From assembly GCA_021464245.1 (NCBI GenBank), contig JADCRB010000035.1:3096469-3160468 (forward strand): a stretch of 64,000 nucleotides of DNA. The letters run 5' to 3'. This document shows positions 23,871 through 38,344 of this stretch, piece by piece. Made by a program: the position numbers and the translations under genes. Source of the DNA: Carallia brachiata (lineage: Eukaryota; Streptophyta; Magnoliopsida; Malpighiales; Rhizophoraceae). The notes beneath the pieces were generated by a model. The model was not told the DNA's origin. It ran no database searches and was given only the letters and a program-made list of their open reading frames with translations. The first letter of the stretch is position 1. The number at the start of each line of letters is the position of its first letter.

Positions 23871-26800
23871 TGCAATCACTCTCGAATGAAAAAAAAAAAA
23901 AGAAGAAGAAGGGCAAAGAAGAAGCAACGAACAGAAGAAATTGAAGAGAGACCTAAGTCTTCAATCTCCATCTTTATCCGTTGGTGGCTTTATCACCATT
24001 ATAAGCTACTTTTTGTCTTTTTCTTTTTCGCCATGCCCGTCGCTCCGTTGTCTGCATCTAAAATTCTTTGAGAATTGAATTTTGAGGTAAGAAGGTTTGG
24101 GGATCCGGGTATAATTAACTCAGGAAATTGAATCAAGATTTGGAATGAGTTTTCATCCAATTTAACTCTCGATTGAAATGGGCCATCGACGAGGCTGCTC
24201 TGTGCTATTCTTGTGACTGAATTTTTAGTATTTTTAATAAATGAGAGGGAGAGAAAAAAAAAAGAGAAAAATTTGATAGAAATTTTTAGTATTTTATTTT
24301 ATAAGAGAGAGAGATTTGGGAGAGAAAAAAATGATAAGGGGAGATAGAAAAAGGAAAAAAGAAAATTTTGTCAAAATTTAAATTTTTAGTATTTTATTTA
24401 TAATATTTCACTAAATACAAAATTACATTTTTAACACCACAGTTAAATACTATAACAGAAAATGAAATTTTAAAATTTCATTATTTTCAACAAATAATAT
24501 TTTAAAATTTTACTTTTTTCGACAAATAAATAGACTTAAGTTTCTTTTCATTTTTCATTTTCACATGCGGTATAAGATGCTTCACATATTTGTATGGTTC
24601 ACCCTTGCTCTTAAACTTTGTGCCTGCCAAACTTAAGGATTTTGATGAGATTTGATACTCGAGAATCTCTGATTCTGTTCATAAAAAGTACTCTCTTCCT
24701 CAATCTAACTTAAAAAAAAAAAAAAAAAAAGGAAATCAAGGAAGGATAAATATTGCAATACTAGTTTGTGTAAAGATGCAACCAAGGCATCTTCAAAAAA
24801 GGAAAAATAAAAAGATTATTAGCAAAAGCATGTTGTGATGTTGACGACCTCATTAATTTCACATCACTTCGGAATAAATTTTAGAGGCCACACATTGTCA
24901 GTGGGACCTCCATTCGGCATGAATCATCCGTAACATAAGAAATTAAATATTTAAATTTGATGATGGTCCCATTAAAATATAAAGTTCTACAGGAAAAAAA
25001 TGTATAACAACTCTGGATATCTAATTGAGCAACAACGAGAATTACAGTTTGATTTTTAAAATTCAGAGATGGAATGAAATGTACGATCAAGAAATAAGAA
25101 AAGATTTAGTGGCACGTCTTTGTTAAAGAACATTAATTATTGGATAGTTAAATTTAAAAAAAATTATTAAAAATTATTAAATAAATTACAAATTTATATT
25201 CATTTTGTTAAAAATAAAGTATATAATGTAGTCTAAGAAATAATGAACAATTCAACAACCGTCTGCTATATAAGCTTTTTTTTTTTTGTGACATAGCTAT
25301 ATAAGCTATTAGTTATCAATTCAATAACTATTTGTTTCTGGCTTCGTCCATCAAACATTTAAATCAGACATATCACATCTATTAAATCTCATTGAAAATA
25401 CGGCAGTGCAAGAAAATATTGCGGACGGTCGGGACCTCGCCTCCCACCCATCTAAAAAATTGTTTTTTTTTTTTTGTTAAATTTTAGCAACGAGACCTGA
25501 CGGACAGTGTTTTTTTTTTTTTTTAAGGTTTGCTTATCAATGTCAAGCTGGGTTCATTTATTGCGTAACGTGTTCAATTTTCCTTATTTTTATTTTTATT
25601 TTTTTAAATAAATCCACCCTCTTTTTTAATCATCAGTAGGCTGCCGACATACAAACAGTAATGATGACACGAAATTGGAGTCCCACGTGTCAAGCACATT
25701 CATGGGCCTTATAGTCCGCCTGACATCATGGTCATTTGTTTAAGTTTTTGCCGAGTCACCAGGAGGCCATCGGGGGCCATCTAATTTCCTTTTTCCAAAA
25801 AAAAAAAAAAAGCAAAAGAGAGAAAATTAAGAAAGCAAAAATAAAATATTTATTTTTTATTACATAAGCTAAAAAAAGAAAGAAAACAAAATTAGCCTTA
25901 CCCCAACTCTATCAGTAAATAAGAGAACTTCTAATTTTAGTGGTGGACTTTCTGAAGGATTTAATACTCTTCACGCTCATATTAATCATAAAATTTGTGC
26001 AATAAAATATTTATCAACAAGTGATTATGTTTCTTTTAATACTGTAAAAGAGTTAAGTCGTATCTTGTTCAGATTAATTTAATAGAAATTTATTCAAACT
26101 TGAGTTTGATTCAAGTTCGATTGGAAATTTGATTTTTAGCCTTAAATTTGGTTTGATAAAATTTTATTGAGTTCGAGGTTGACTCATTTACAAAAAAAAA
26201 AAAGAAAATTTGATTATCCTAAAAATAAATAATTTGAACTCAACATCAAGCTCAAACTCGGTTTTATGCCAAGCCCGACTCTAATACAATTGGACAATCT
26301 CTTCTCTTCATCACATGTCAAATCTTCCATTTTCAGAGTAAAAATTTCATTACACCAAGATCATAAAGATCAAACTAATATTTAAATAAGCCTCAAATGA
26401 TCCATTTAACAAGTTTTAAACTAGTTTTAAACAATACGTTTATCAAGCTCTTAAACAAGTTTTTCACAAAGTTTTCAATAAGCCGAGCTCGTGTTTGTTC
26501 AAATTTGGCTTGTTAAATTAATAAACTTGAGATTGAGATTTGAGTATTGTTTAATTAAGTAAATAAAGGAATTCTAAACGAACTGGCCCATCAAATTTTT
26601 AACGGACGCTTGGTTCATTTACAGCTCTAGTTTCCATCGAGAAAATGCCAATTGACAAGAGCAAGAAAGCACCGTTGATATCCACAGTCGAATATCTTTC
26701 TTACTATTAGGATGACAATTAAGACTTTTTTTTTTTTTGAGGTCTCGCTTCTTTTAAAAAGGAGTATGAAATTTATAAAAATTAAGAAAACTAAATGAAT

Positions 26801-27600
26801 CTATTAATGGAAGAACAAAAAATTACCTCATAAATTTTTACTTCAAGATTTGAAAAGAATCAATCATAGCTGTAGTATGGAGCGTACACCCAAGCTAATC
26901 ATTTATTTTTATTTTTTATTTTATTTTATTTATTTATTTATTTTTGGGTCAAGTGGAGGCTCAGGAGCCATTGCATTAACTAGGTACAAACTAAACATTA
27001 ATTTCTCATGACCCATCGGTTTAGGGTTGGCCAGAGTGAAGATGGGCCTTTTTTTGCATTGGATTCCCATTATCCACTTCCTAACAGGCTAACAGCCCCA
27101 ACAGGTTGAAAGCCAGGCTGAACATCAAGCTCATGAATAAACCATCCACCATAGGCCTAATGAACCGGGCTACGCTTTTCATGCGAGAAAAGCCCTTTAG
27201 TTCGAGAAATGGATGGGCCTGGAGTTGCATCATTAAGGTTCAATTATTTGACTATTGCTACAACAGTTTATAATCAACACTTAGGGCAATCTGTTCTGTT
27301 CATCAACAGTTAGGGCAAGGTGATTAAGGTCGAACTTTGAAGTTATGAAAAAAAAGACCCTCATTTTGTATTACAATCTTCATAATGTGCCAGAGAGGGG
27401 TAAGGGTAAATAACCGGCACGAAATTGTAACTGTGGAAATCAAGTTTTGACCTGTAAAGGATTATACTGTCCTGTAAAGCCATGTTAAAATCATTCCTAT
27501 ATATGATAGTAAACCAATAAGGTCCACGTTGATGATTTGGGATTTTAGTTGATCCAATATATCAACCATTGATTTGAACAAAATCCATCCCAGCCTTCTT

Positions 27601-28622
<1,022 letters not shown>

Positions 28623-29276
28623 GCTGGAGTAAGTTATGTTAAAGTAAACAGTCCAGATTCAGCTTGCTGATATGTTGCTGTCGTGTTAACATGAGCTTGT
28701 GCAGTTTCATGCAGAGGTGTCTTGTGAATACATATATTGTGAGTCTCCCAAAATTACACTACTCTCGCAAATCAAACTAGTGGTACCTGCGTTTTATCTC
28801 TTTCTGGCACTGACAATTATTATTATTATTTCTGGGGGTCGGGGTGGGGGCCAGGGGGTGGTGGTGGGGAGTGGGGTTTAGTGTTGTGTTTTTTTGGAAA
28901 GTGTTAAGGGTGCAAGACAAATACCAAAGAACTTCCAGCTTTACAATTAGATCCGACCACAGGCAAGCTGCATTTGTTGACTGGCTTTCACCAGGCCTTT
29001 GCAGCTGGGAACAAATAGAAAAGACAAATCATCAGCAAATGTAAAGATATAAAAATTACTAAAGAAAAATTTCAAAATAAGGTAAGACTTGCAAGCAATC
29101 AAACTCGTTATATAATTTACAAAATACTGAGCTTTGGTTATTCAGTACCTCACCAACGCCATGGAATCAGTACCTTTGCAATCAATAACATGTGGAAAAC
29201 AATGTAGAACTGATGAAGATGTACCCGTAATACTGATGCAATTTCAAGGACAACTTGCTCCCATCTTTCACACCTA
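28623..29276. other. Convergent 3' region between Lhcb1 and WDR6
   Basis: This holds the 3' UTRs of two convergent genes and no further gene. A G-rich block lies at 28834-28877. Confidence 0.6.
28834..28877 (+). other. G-quadruplex-forming G-rich tract
   Basis: Six or more G-runs of four to five bases, separated by one- to several-base loops (GGGGGTCGGGGTGGGGG and onward), lie about 210 bases after the Lhcb1 stop codon on its sense strand. This fits a strong quadruplex motif; folding is inferred. Confidence 0.7.
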
Positions 29277-32200
29277 TTACCCTTCTACACAAAAATCAAC
29301 CATTTGCATCCCCCTTCCAGCAATAGCGATTTGATACTGGTGCCTGGTTGAAAGAGAAAACAAGCATATAATCAGATTAGTTTCAGCAACCGCAACTGTG
29401 AAATAAAAATTGACTACTGACATAAAGCTGTAAATACATGCTCACCTGCCACACGCCCTCACATGCAGTGCCTCTGGCTCTGGAACACTAATGATCAAGT
29501 GAGTTTGCTCTACCAGTTTACAGTGCTCCTCCTCGAGACGCCAACATCTGACACGTTGATCAAGTCCAGTAGAAAATGCCCAATTGCCATCTGTCCAAAC
29601 ACCTGATGAAACAGAACTAAATTTATTTTGTCAGTTGCCAAAAGAAAAGGAGGAAAAAAAACCTCCACAAAAATTGGTCCTTCTGAACTTCTTATTGGGG
29701 ATGCAGGGTGGAACATTAGAGAATAAACACTCTGTGGAAACAACTGTACATTCCCTATTGAAAGCATGGTATTTCACCTTTGACAGAAGAACTATGGGCT
29801 GAGGGAACTCTGTCACCATATAGGAATCTAATTCTGCAATTCTTCATCAGGTTTTTACTATAATAAATGGATCTATCCCTACACTCTGATTCAGAAAATG
29901 AATTTGAGGCATCTGGCATCCCAAAGTTCTCTCTGCTGTCGGTTGATAAAGGTGAAATGAGCAATTTGAGACACCTAAGTGCTTGATCATCACCACCACT
30001 CACAACAACACAAAATCATTATCAGAACTTTGAAAGTTCTGTATGTCTGAGACATAGAGACAGTTGACACCAGATTCGTGAACATTATGGAGAACATGTA
30101 TAGGCTGTATTTCACACATCTCAAGAGAAGAATCAACACTGTTCACTTCTTGCCCAGGACAGTTATCATGTACTGTTTGCAAACAAGCCGTTGTCTGGCA
30201 TTCAGCATCATTTGCTGCTGATACTCCACTTATACCATGATTTTCCCAGTAGCAATTTGCCTTGTCTCCGGCTTTTGGTGAAACTGGACCAGATGCTACA
30301 CTTTTACCTTGATTTACTGAATTGCAGTTAGTCGTCTCTCCAGCCTTTGGCAACACTGAACTTTCACCAGATCTTCTCCTAGACATGCCACTCAACGACC
30401 TCCACCATCTTCCACCCTGACTTCCTCTTCCAGTGCGAGGCCGTGACAGAGAAGTTACTAATTTTTTTGCATCAAGAGTTGATAATTGCTGCAAAAATGC
30501 TTCAATCTTGTCGGTTAGATCCCAAAAGGCAATAGTTCCATCAGTAGCTCCACTGATCACAAGATACGAATTTCCAATCTGAATATTATCTGTGAGTAAG
30601 TACAAATTTGCAACTGAAGTCAAAAGACTTCAATGGTCGAAACAGTGTACTAAATCTGCCATCAGAGAAATCTACAATGGTGCCTGACATACGTGAGTAA
30701 AGAGATCATCATCCAAATAATTACCTCCAGAAAGCAAGTGTGCGGGAATGATGACGTGCTGCAATGTCAAAACTGGTGATGATAGAGGAACCAATAAAGC
30801 GACATCAAACCTGCAATCCAGCAAGTAGTAAATTGTTTGTATGAGGCAACATTTAGAAGAGATTACTAAAAGCTGCTTAAGAGTGCCAAGCTGTTGGCAT
30901 CATGAATACCATAAGCGATGTGGTAAGATAAGAGCCCGCAATGCAAGCGTGGCATCTGAACAAGCAACAACAACAAAACAGATGATCAACCTGAGAGAAA
31001 AAAGATACATACAATAAAATTATTCCAATTTTCCTTGTACAGGTAAGTCAACACACAGATAAAATTATCATAACTAATCACACTTCCTTCACCTGGAACC
31101 AGCATGCTTCACAAGGAAAGCAGTGACAGCCAAGTATCTCCAGTCATCTTCATATTTATCATCAAGGCAATTTTGTAGTTCTGCATCTCCCTTCAGGAGC
31201 AAACCAGATCTGAAGCTGCATCAGCTTTCAGGTTTGAGACATTTTCAGATAATGCTTTCATTTCCCCAATATCTTTTGTCTTTCCATGAGTATTAGAGTT
31301 TTTGACAGGCATGTCAGTGGAAAGCCACTTGAATGAGATTGATGAAGAAACTCCTGAGTAATGAAAATATTTGTTTCCATCTTTATTCAGGTCTTCCATA
31401 ACTAGTGACTTCTCCTTCTCTTTGAGAGTTCTTCCTCTAAGCAGCCAAGAAGTTAGAACTCGCTTGGCACCAACAGAGATCAGTAAAACTGGATTCTCTT
31501 TGTCATCTGCAGAAGCTCTTCCTCCATGTTTCCAATCAGACAGGTTGGTGACATCAGAATCACTTGAATAAATCTTTGAAACAAAGCATATTGCTCTCAC
31601 AGCCGATCCACCAACATGCTCACCAAGCAATTTTGAAGTAAAGAAGCTATTGACTCCAGGAGTAAACCTACATTCATCAGCCCAGAAAATACATTATAAC
31701 AGTTGCAACATGCAGTAATACATAAACAATCAAAAAGTGGTAGGTGACAGAGGAGAAATGAATTGTAGCACTGCAAAAATAATTCACTAGGATACGCTAG
31801 AAAGGAGGTAAATGTATCACAAGTCTTAAGCCCGCCAACAGGAGCTATCAAGCAGAAATGAAAAAGAAAAGTAGCATAGCACCAAGCAATTGGCATGTCC
31901 ATACGAAGGGCTAGAAGTCATTGCCATACCTAGTCAACCTTACAGTTCCATCTTCACAACCAGTAACAATCCAACTAGATTTATCAACTGGACAGTGCTT
32001 TCCATTTTGTTCAACCAGCATATCTTCAGAGACAAAGCATAAGGAATGCACCTCTCTTCCATGGAACTGGACTTGCAAATTCAGGGGAAATATCTTCCTA
32101 TTACTTTCTGGTATCCATTGTTGATAAATATAAATTATCTCATCCTGAGACATAGAAAGAAAGAAGAGGAAGACTATTGAGCAACAAACAGAGGGGTAAA

Positions 32201-34292
32201 ATAAAATCAGCATCACCATAGAGAAGATGATGAAACTATATGTCTTGTGTCCACTCCAGCAGCAGAGTAACAGCGCAAAATATATACAGTCACCATCTGA
32301 AAAATATTTTGTATCAATCTACTAGCACGTTGGTTTTGTGAATCTCATTAAAGCCATTGAAAATGTATTGTGCTGGTGCCCATAAAGATGTTCTCACATG
32401 TCAGTCATAAGCAGAAAGGGGAAAAATGAGGTTTTTGATCATCCTGCTAAAAGTACTAAGTTGAACGAGCAAAACTTTCCCCAGATTCTCCAGAAGCACC
32501 ATAATGAAAGAGAAACTCATTTAGTTGAACCACAAAATATATTCAAACTTTTGCTGACCAAGGTCGCAAATGTCAGTCCTAGCAAATACAGTCATGTCAT
32601 ATCCGTGTTATTTTTGCCCCTATGAAAACTCATTGAATGATCCTATGCTTGCGACTTGTGATGACTTGTGTTAATGCTGATGATCCAATAAACAATTTGT
32701 ATCAAAATCCCTTGCAATGTTTGATGGCATGCACATGTTATCTATGATCTAACATCCAACAATCCTAACCCTTTAATTTTGGTCAAATGCAATAGTAACA
32801 ACTTCTAAAGAATTCGTGTGTGTTTTGGAGGAAAAAAAAAAGATATATAAAAATGCTATTTTTTAAATTATGCAAAAGAAGAAATACCTTGACGTATGCA
32901 AAACAATTCCTCATCTCTGGCACATCACCAAGATAATAAGAATGGGGACGACGCCATCCACCGCATGGAATTTGCACTACCTGCTCCAAACACATATAAT
33001 CATCAGAGACCCATGCACTGTCCCCGTCAACATAGGAGAGGACACAAGAGGGAAGGAACAGATCACCTTTCCCTCAGTTATTAAATTCCAGATTATGAAC
33101 TCTGTTGATGCAAAACCAACTGCATAACCACAGTTTGCCAAAACCATCATGAATGTTTGCATCAGTGGAGACGGATTCAATTAGACTCAATTCTTTCACT
33201 TGCTTCATCCCTATAAATTCCAGGCTTTTTCGAATCAGGTTATATTCAAAGTAGCATATGCAACCATCTGCTCCAGTCTGAACAAAAAGCAAATGGCAAA
33301 AATTAACATATGGCAGTGCCAGCCCTCACACAACCATTTCAACATGAGGAAATAATTAATCAGATTGAGAATAACTGACACAACCACTTCTTTCTGTTAC
33401 TGGATCACCACATAACATATTTATACTACAGAGGGATGCAGTTTGCTACAGGTAAGAGAAGGAAAAATAGAACGAATATTTTTCTTTCTTAGTAATAATA
33501 TGATGCTCTTCATGTTAATTCCCCAAGAGAAAACCCTTTTCTGTTACTATATTGAAGATATATTTATAATATATGGATGGCATCTCATCTTTGGAAGATG
33601 CCTCAAATTTCACATGATAAATGTTGCAATCTATCACATACCGAGCATATTTCAATCACATTGAAACTTAATTTAGCAATGGTAATGCTGGAGACACTTG
33701 ATATTCCATGGGCTCCTTTGAAACAACTTTGAGGAGATATTTTCCTTTCTTGTATATTAGGTGCATCGAGCAGCACACCCTTTGATAAAGGGAATAGAAT
33801 CAGATTACCACGTATATCCCCACATATCAGCACCTGAAAATTAACTAAATGAGCACAAAAAGAGCACAGGTGATCCAAAGAAAATATTTAGGATTTAATA
33901 TTGCCGAAGAAGCCAATAAATTTACATTTGAACTTTGCATGTGCAGTCCAAGTTCATGAACATAAATTGAATACGGCCAGAACTATTTGAATAAAATGGA
34001 AGATAAAAAGGCCCCAGCTGGAAGCAAGGTCAAAATCACCAGTATATGCTTACAGAGGCTAACATAGTCAGTGATTGAGTTGGAAATCCCAACTTCAACA
34101 TTTTGTACCCTGGATCATATTTGGACAAATACATGTGTATGAAGAGCGAGCCTTGGTGTAACGGTAAGGTTACACTACCATGACCAGGAGGTCTTAGGTC
34201 CGATTCACAGAAATAGACTCTGTGAAAACAAGGGTAGGTTGCATACATGACACTTTTACACACCACCCAATGTAGGAGTCATTGGGATGCCC

Positions 34293-34335
<43 letters not shown>

Positions 34336-37300
34336 TGGTGGAAACCTGATCCTCAAATGATGGATCCAGACACTTTATCCGAATTCCATATGATGATGCA
34401 AATTCTGCCACCAGAGACACTTTAAAATCCCTCGCAGAAGTATGAAAAACAGATGGCCGAGGATCATAGAGCTTCCAGAGTTTCAAAGTTCCTCTAGGAT
34501 CAGCTGTAAAGACAAAGCTACACACCACAGGGTAACATTCTTATTAGAACCATACACAACAGAGATAAACAATATCTTACTAGTACAATTCTACAGCATC
34601 TATCAGAAGATGTTGCAAATGCAAATGGGAAAACATTGCATAAGACCATCACATAATGTATAACTCCAGTGATTTCATTGCAAACAACTTGATTGACAGC
34701 AGAAAAAACAAATGAAGGATGATAGTACATGTAACGGGGGAATTAAATCCAGCCCATGCATATACAATGCATAATTGAGGAGAGGATTACTCAGAGCTAT
34801 AGGAGAAATTGTTAACTAAATAGCTTAGGAAACAATTGTCACCTGTATTCTGATGCCTTGCACCAATAGGTGCCTAATAGTTGTCTCTCTTTTTCAGCTG
34901 GCCAAGTACAGGTGAAGTCCACTTCTGGAGTATAAACATCACCTATAACCCTGACCACCGTCATGTTTCCTTTACCATCTCCTAAAGCAATCCAGTCATC
35001 AATACCACCAGACTGTTTGGGCAACCGTTTGGATGTCAAATCCATACAAATAATCTGTACCTCTTCACTGACCTGGACAATTTTAGTCCATTTTACATTC
35101 CGAGTTTGAGAGAAATTAGCATGGTAGAGGCAGCCATGGTTTGTGGCAACATAGAGAGTATCTTTACTTCCAAAATGCAAACATCGTACATATTCACTTT
35201 TGCTGCCACAAAAGAAGCCAACATTTTCAGTAACTTCAGTCAGACACTACAGATGACAAGGACATCAAACAGAACAAACATCAGTAGACCATAACAAAAG
35301 CATTGAAGAGTATCTGTGAAGCAATCCTCCATTTGACATTGAACTTACTGAAAAGCCAACCAGAAAAATTTATGTCGTCATCTAATTATACAATTTCACC
35401 AATTATTTAGATCAGTCCAAAAAAAGAGATAGTTGTCATTGCAATATGACCTTTTCCCACCTTTCATGCCACAAGTGTAAGCCTGACAAAAAAGATTTCC
35501 CAGAATGATCCTCACTGACATGAATCTAATTGTCACGACAGATTGGCACCATGTTCCACAGATTCGTTGTTTTGGAACATGAAACAATAATCTTGGGCAT
35601 TAGGACTTCATTTGGCACATTAAGAAGTTTGAGGAAAAAAAAAAATTACCTGTCCATGAGACCACTGTGCTCACATGAATTTGGAGTTTGACAACTAATT
35701 ATATTCAACCCGTCAGTCAGTTGCTTTGACTTACTTTCTCCTTCTAAGCTCCAAGGCAAGAAACTGGCAACTGGTGTACTTTGATTGCTGAATCAAATCC
35801 AGCAGTAAGAAGAAAAGAAGATCTTGGATCATATAAGCATCTCCATACACCTCTTCCTCTGCATATATTCAACCAACTTTGGCCCTTAGATGTTGTATTC
35901 GGCTCTCAAATATTACGTGGATGTGACTAGTTTAACTTAGAGTAACTGGTTAGCTTGGAAATCATTAATCACCAGAAATCGAGAACCCTAAATATTCTGG
36001 ATTTTTCATTCATTGCTCAAAGACATAGAGGAGTTGTGAATTCCAAGAATAATTATAGAGTTTTAATTCTTGCTTTCCAACTTTATGAATTTGAAAGTAA
36101 CGTAACTTTAGGCACTATATACTTCACACCCATTAGTTACAATATGAATGTGACAACCATAGAAACCCACATCAAACCAGACAAATCACCAGTTTGACAT
36201 GTGACACTAACATAAATGAAACTCTCTGTAGCTGGAGAAATAACCATTAAACATCATGGTCCAATTTTAGGAGTTGTCATGCTATTATGCCCATAATGTG
36301 AATGCTCACGTTTCACAATCATATAAAGTACCTGAAAGTCTTAGAACTTCAAAATACGGGGACAAAATCTCATTAACTGCCAAATATGCATGAAAAAGGA
36401 AAATTCACTGCAACTTACATGTGCTCTTTGATAACCTTCGCCTGCCTACCATCCAAACCCCATACACGGCACGTACAATCCTCACTAGCAGTGACAATTA
36501 ACTATAATAACATAGAAGAGAGTGGGATCAGTACTCGACTTTATATCCAAAATCTAAAGTGGTTTACAGCCATAGCAAACAACCAACGCAGTAACATTCG
36601 TTAATGTTGACTTGTTGATTCTGGTAATGATTGATAATAATTTACTTTTATAGATAGGAGAAGTAGGATAATAATTATCAGCCATAAGAAAATAAGCTAG
36701 AGTCACCATAATATCCTTCCATTCCCATGAGCCCAGGAAAATTGCAAAAGTATTAGTTACATAATGCCAGAATGACTGCTGCATAAAAATTTGGCAGACC
36801 AAGATTAAAGGAACTTACAGAACCAGAGACACAGCAGTCCCAAACCCTTGCATTATGACCATATAAAACAGGGCCAGCAGCCTCCTGACAGTTGTCAGAA
36901 TCTGTCTGTTCAGCACTAATTGACCAGATACGGCACTGCAGAAATAAAGAAATTGTATTGATTAATTGAATCATTCCACCCAAGTTTAACAAGAGCGGCA
37001 AGAGTTTAAAATAATCTTCACCTGCGATCATCAGAGACAGAAACCAGCATGGATCCATCAGCAGACCACGCAATGCGGAATATCGAACCTTCGTGTCCAA
37101 CAAGCCTACTTATATTGGCAGCTTTGTGCTGCTGTAACTCGAGCTGTGTGGAGTCAGAGAAAGTGTTGCTCAAGTTCATTCCATGTTCCAAGGCACTTGT
37201 CAAAGATTCAGCATCATTTTCAAGAACCAATTTCCATACAATGATCTGTCAGAGCCCAAATGAAAATGTGTAAATCGCTAACACAATCAGATGCAACAAC

Positions 37301-38344
37301 TTTGAAAACTAACAAGATCTTTAAACGCCTTGAAATCAAGTATTGGAAAAACTTTAATACAAAGTAAAATCAGCCACCTCATTATATATGGTGCCAGAGG
37401 CAATACGTAGAGCTTCTAGATTATCACCCCAAAACCGCATGCAATACAAGAGGCACCTCTCTGGAATCATTACGATTAATTAAGGAAACATGTAAACATG
37501 CGAATAGACATTAAAATATTGTAAAACCCAAACGGAATTTATACTTGAAAAAACTAACCTGGAGATTGAACCTCAAGAACCACACTGGACTTCGATATAT
37601 CCCAGATGCAGACAGAGTTACTGCTACATCCAATTGCAAGACAACGGCTTTCCTGCTTACGCGCAAAGTGGTTTGCATCCACATCATTAAACCAACAATC
37701 CCATAAAGCAAATACTTTTAAAAAAAAAAACTAAATTTTCTAAGCAGCAATTTTGTTCTTGATAACAAAACTTTATCAAAAAAAAAAAAGAAAATGAAAG
37801 GAACTTTACCTTTAAGAAAGAAACGTCCAAGACCCAATGATTAAAACGGGGCAATGATTGCAATAAACTTAAATCTGCGCGCACTTTCAGTTGTCCTTTA
37901 AATCCCAACGCCGTTTCAATGCTTAAGCTAAAAAGTTTAACCCTTTTTTCCCCGAAAACAACAATTTCAAATTCAAGAATCGTAGAAGACGATCTTTGTT
38001 TGAGATCGGCGGTGGCACTACTGACAATCCCATGCACGCGAATCCCACTAAACACCTGGAAAGATTCGATCATACTCCCCGCTTCTAAATTATACAGCAG
38101 CAGTTGCGATCCCGTCCCTGATCCAAACAGCAAAAACAAAACGGAAAACGAGTCCCCTAAGGAAGGATTTAAAAAGAGAAAAAAAAATGATTGAAATTTT
38201 GAAGGAGTTGGGCTTGAAAGTACCGGCGAGGAGGAAAGGAGAAGAGGAGAGGTGAGCGGGAAGGTGAAGAAAGCAGAGAGCCGATACTTCTCCGAGGTAA
38301 TGGCCGCCCTGTAGCCGCCAGTTGCTCTGCTGCTGCTCCGCCAT
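29277..38344 (-). CDS. WDR6-like: WDR6/Trm734-like WD-repeat protein, 20 exons (five frame disruptions)
   Basis: A large WD40 protein of the WDR6/Trm734 family. In yeast and animals, relatives partner the Trm7/FTSJ1 methyltransferase in 2'-O-methylation of tRNA position 34. Exons (high to low): 38224-38344, 37810-38117, 37559-37652, 37378-37460, 37022-37245, 36819-36935, 36419-36501, 35650-35858, 34843-35202, 34346-34517, 33642-33833, 33067-33277, 32888-32980, 31930-32144, 31093-31667, 30910-30990, 30725-30810, 29778-30589, 29446-29602 and 29277-29343. Start MAEQQQSNWRLQGGHYLGEV matches plant relatives; the end is RGMQMVDFCVEG. WD units include FRIAWSADGSMLVSVSDDR, LYGHNARVWDC, TASEDCTCRVWGLDG, ISGATDGTIAFWDLTD and FSTGLDQRVRCWRL. 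Splice phases agree throughout if one base is missing near 36933, 35768, 31205 and 30013 and one is extra near 33141. Corrected length is about 1,420 residues. Confidence 0.93.
34146..34296 (+). mobile_element. tRNA-derived SINE in a WDR6 intron
   Basis: An internal RNA polymerase III promoter is visible: box A TGGTGTAACGG at 34154-34164 and box B GGTCCGATTC at 34197-34206, with tRNA-like spacing. The tRNA-unrelated part (CACCCAATGTAGGAGTC, then GGGATGCCC) resembles common plant SINE bodies. The element is antisense to WDR6, inside the intron between exons 10 and 11, and runs into a dinucleotide repeat instead of a plain A or T tail. Confidence 0.8.
34293..34335 (+). repeat. (TG)n(AG)n microsatellite at the SINE 3' end
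   Basis: Ten TG units (34293-34312) are followed by about eleven AG units (34313-34335). It ends ten bases from the exon 10 splice donor of WDR6 on the minus strand. Confidence 0.95.

Larger units (their letters stand above)
18600..27600. other. Nine-kilobase AT-rich intergenic region without supported genes
   Basis: The reading frames here are short and have biased composition; none resembles a known protein. The contents I can support are a 318-bp tandem duplication (18928-19570), a foldback element (19663-19869), two hairpins (21804-21884), a third hairpin (23832-23870) and many A/T or AAAT-type simple repeats (for example 22577-22596, 24713-24731 and 26895-26945). The first 200-300 bases are the promoter side of the SAM synthetase gene and the last few hundred that of Lhcb1. 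Confidence 0.55.

Noticed and set aside
25415..25515. Possible MITE with GCGGACGGTC-like ends
   Set aside because: The ends match only loosely as inverted repeats, and no target-site duplication is visible.
34150..34215. Possible tRNA gene
   Set aside because: Only the A and B boxes match; the cloverleaf arms do not close, and the downstream body is that of a SINE.
35203..35232. A sixth WDR6 frameshift at the start of exon 9
   Set aside because: An acceptor at 35203 (GGCAG|CAAAAG) gives MDSKSEYVRC in phase, so the apparent break came from choosing an acceptor too far upstream.
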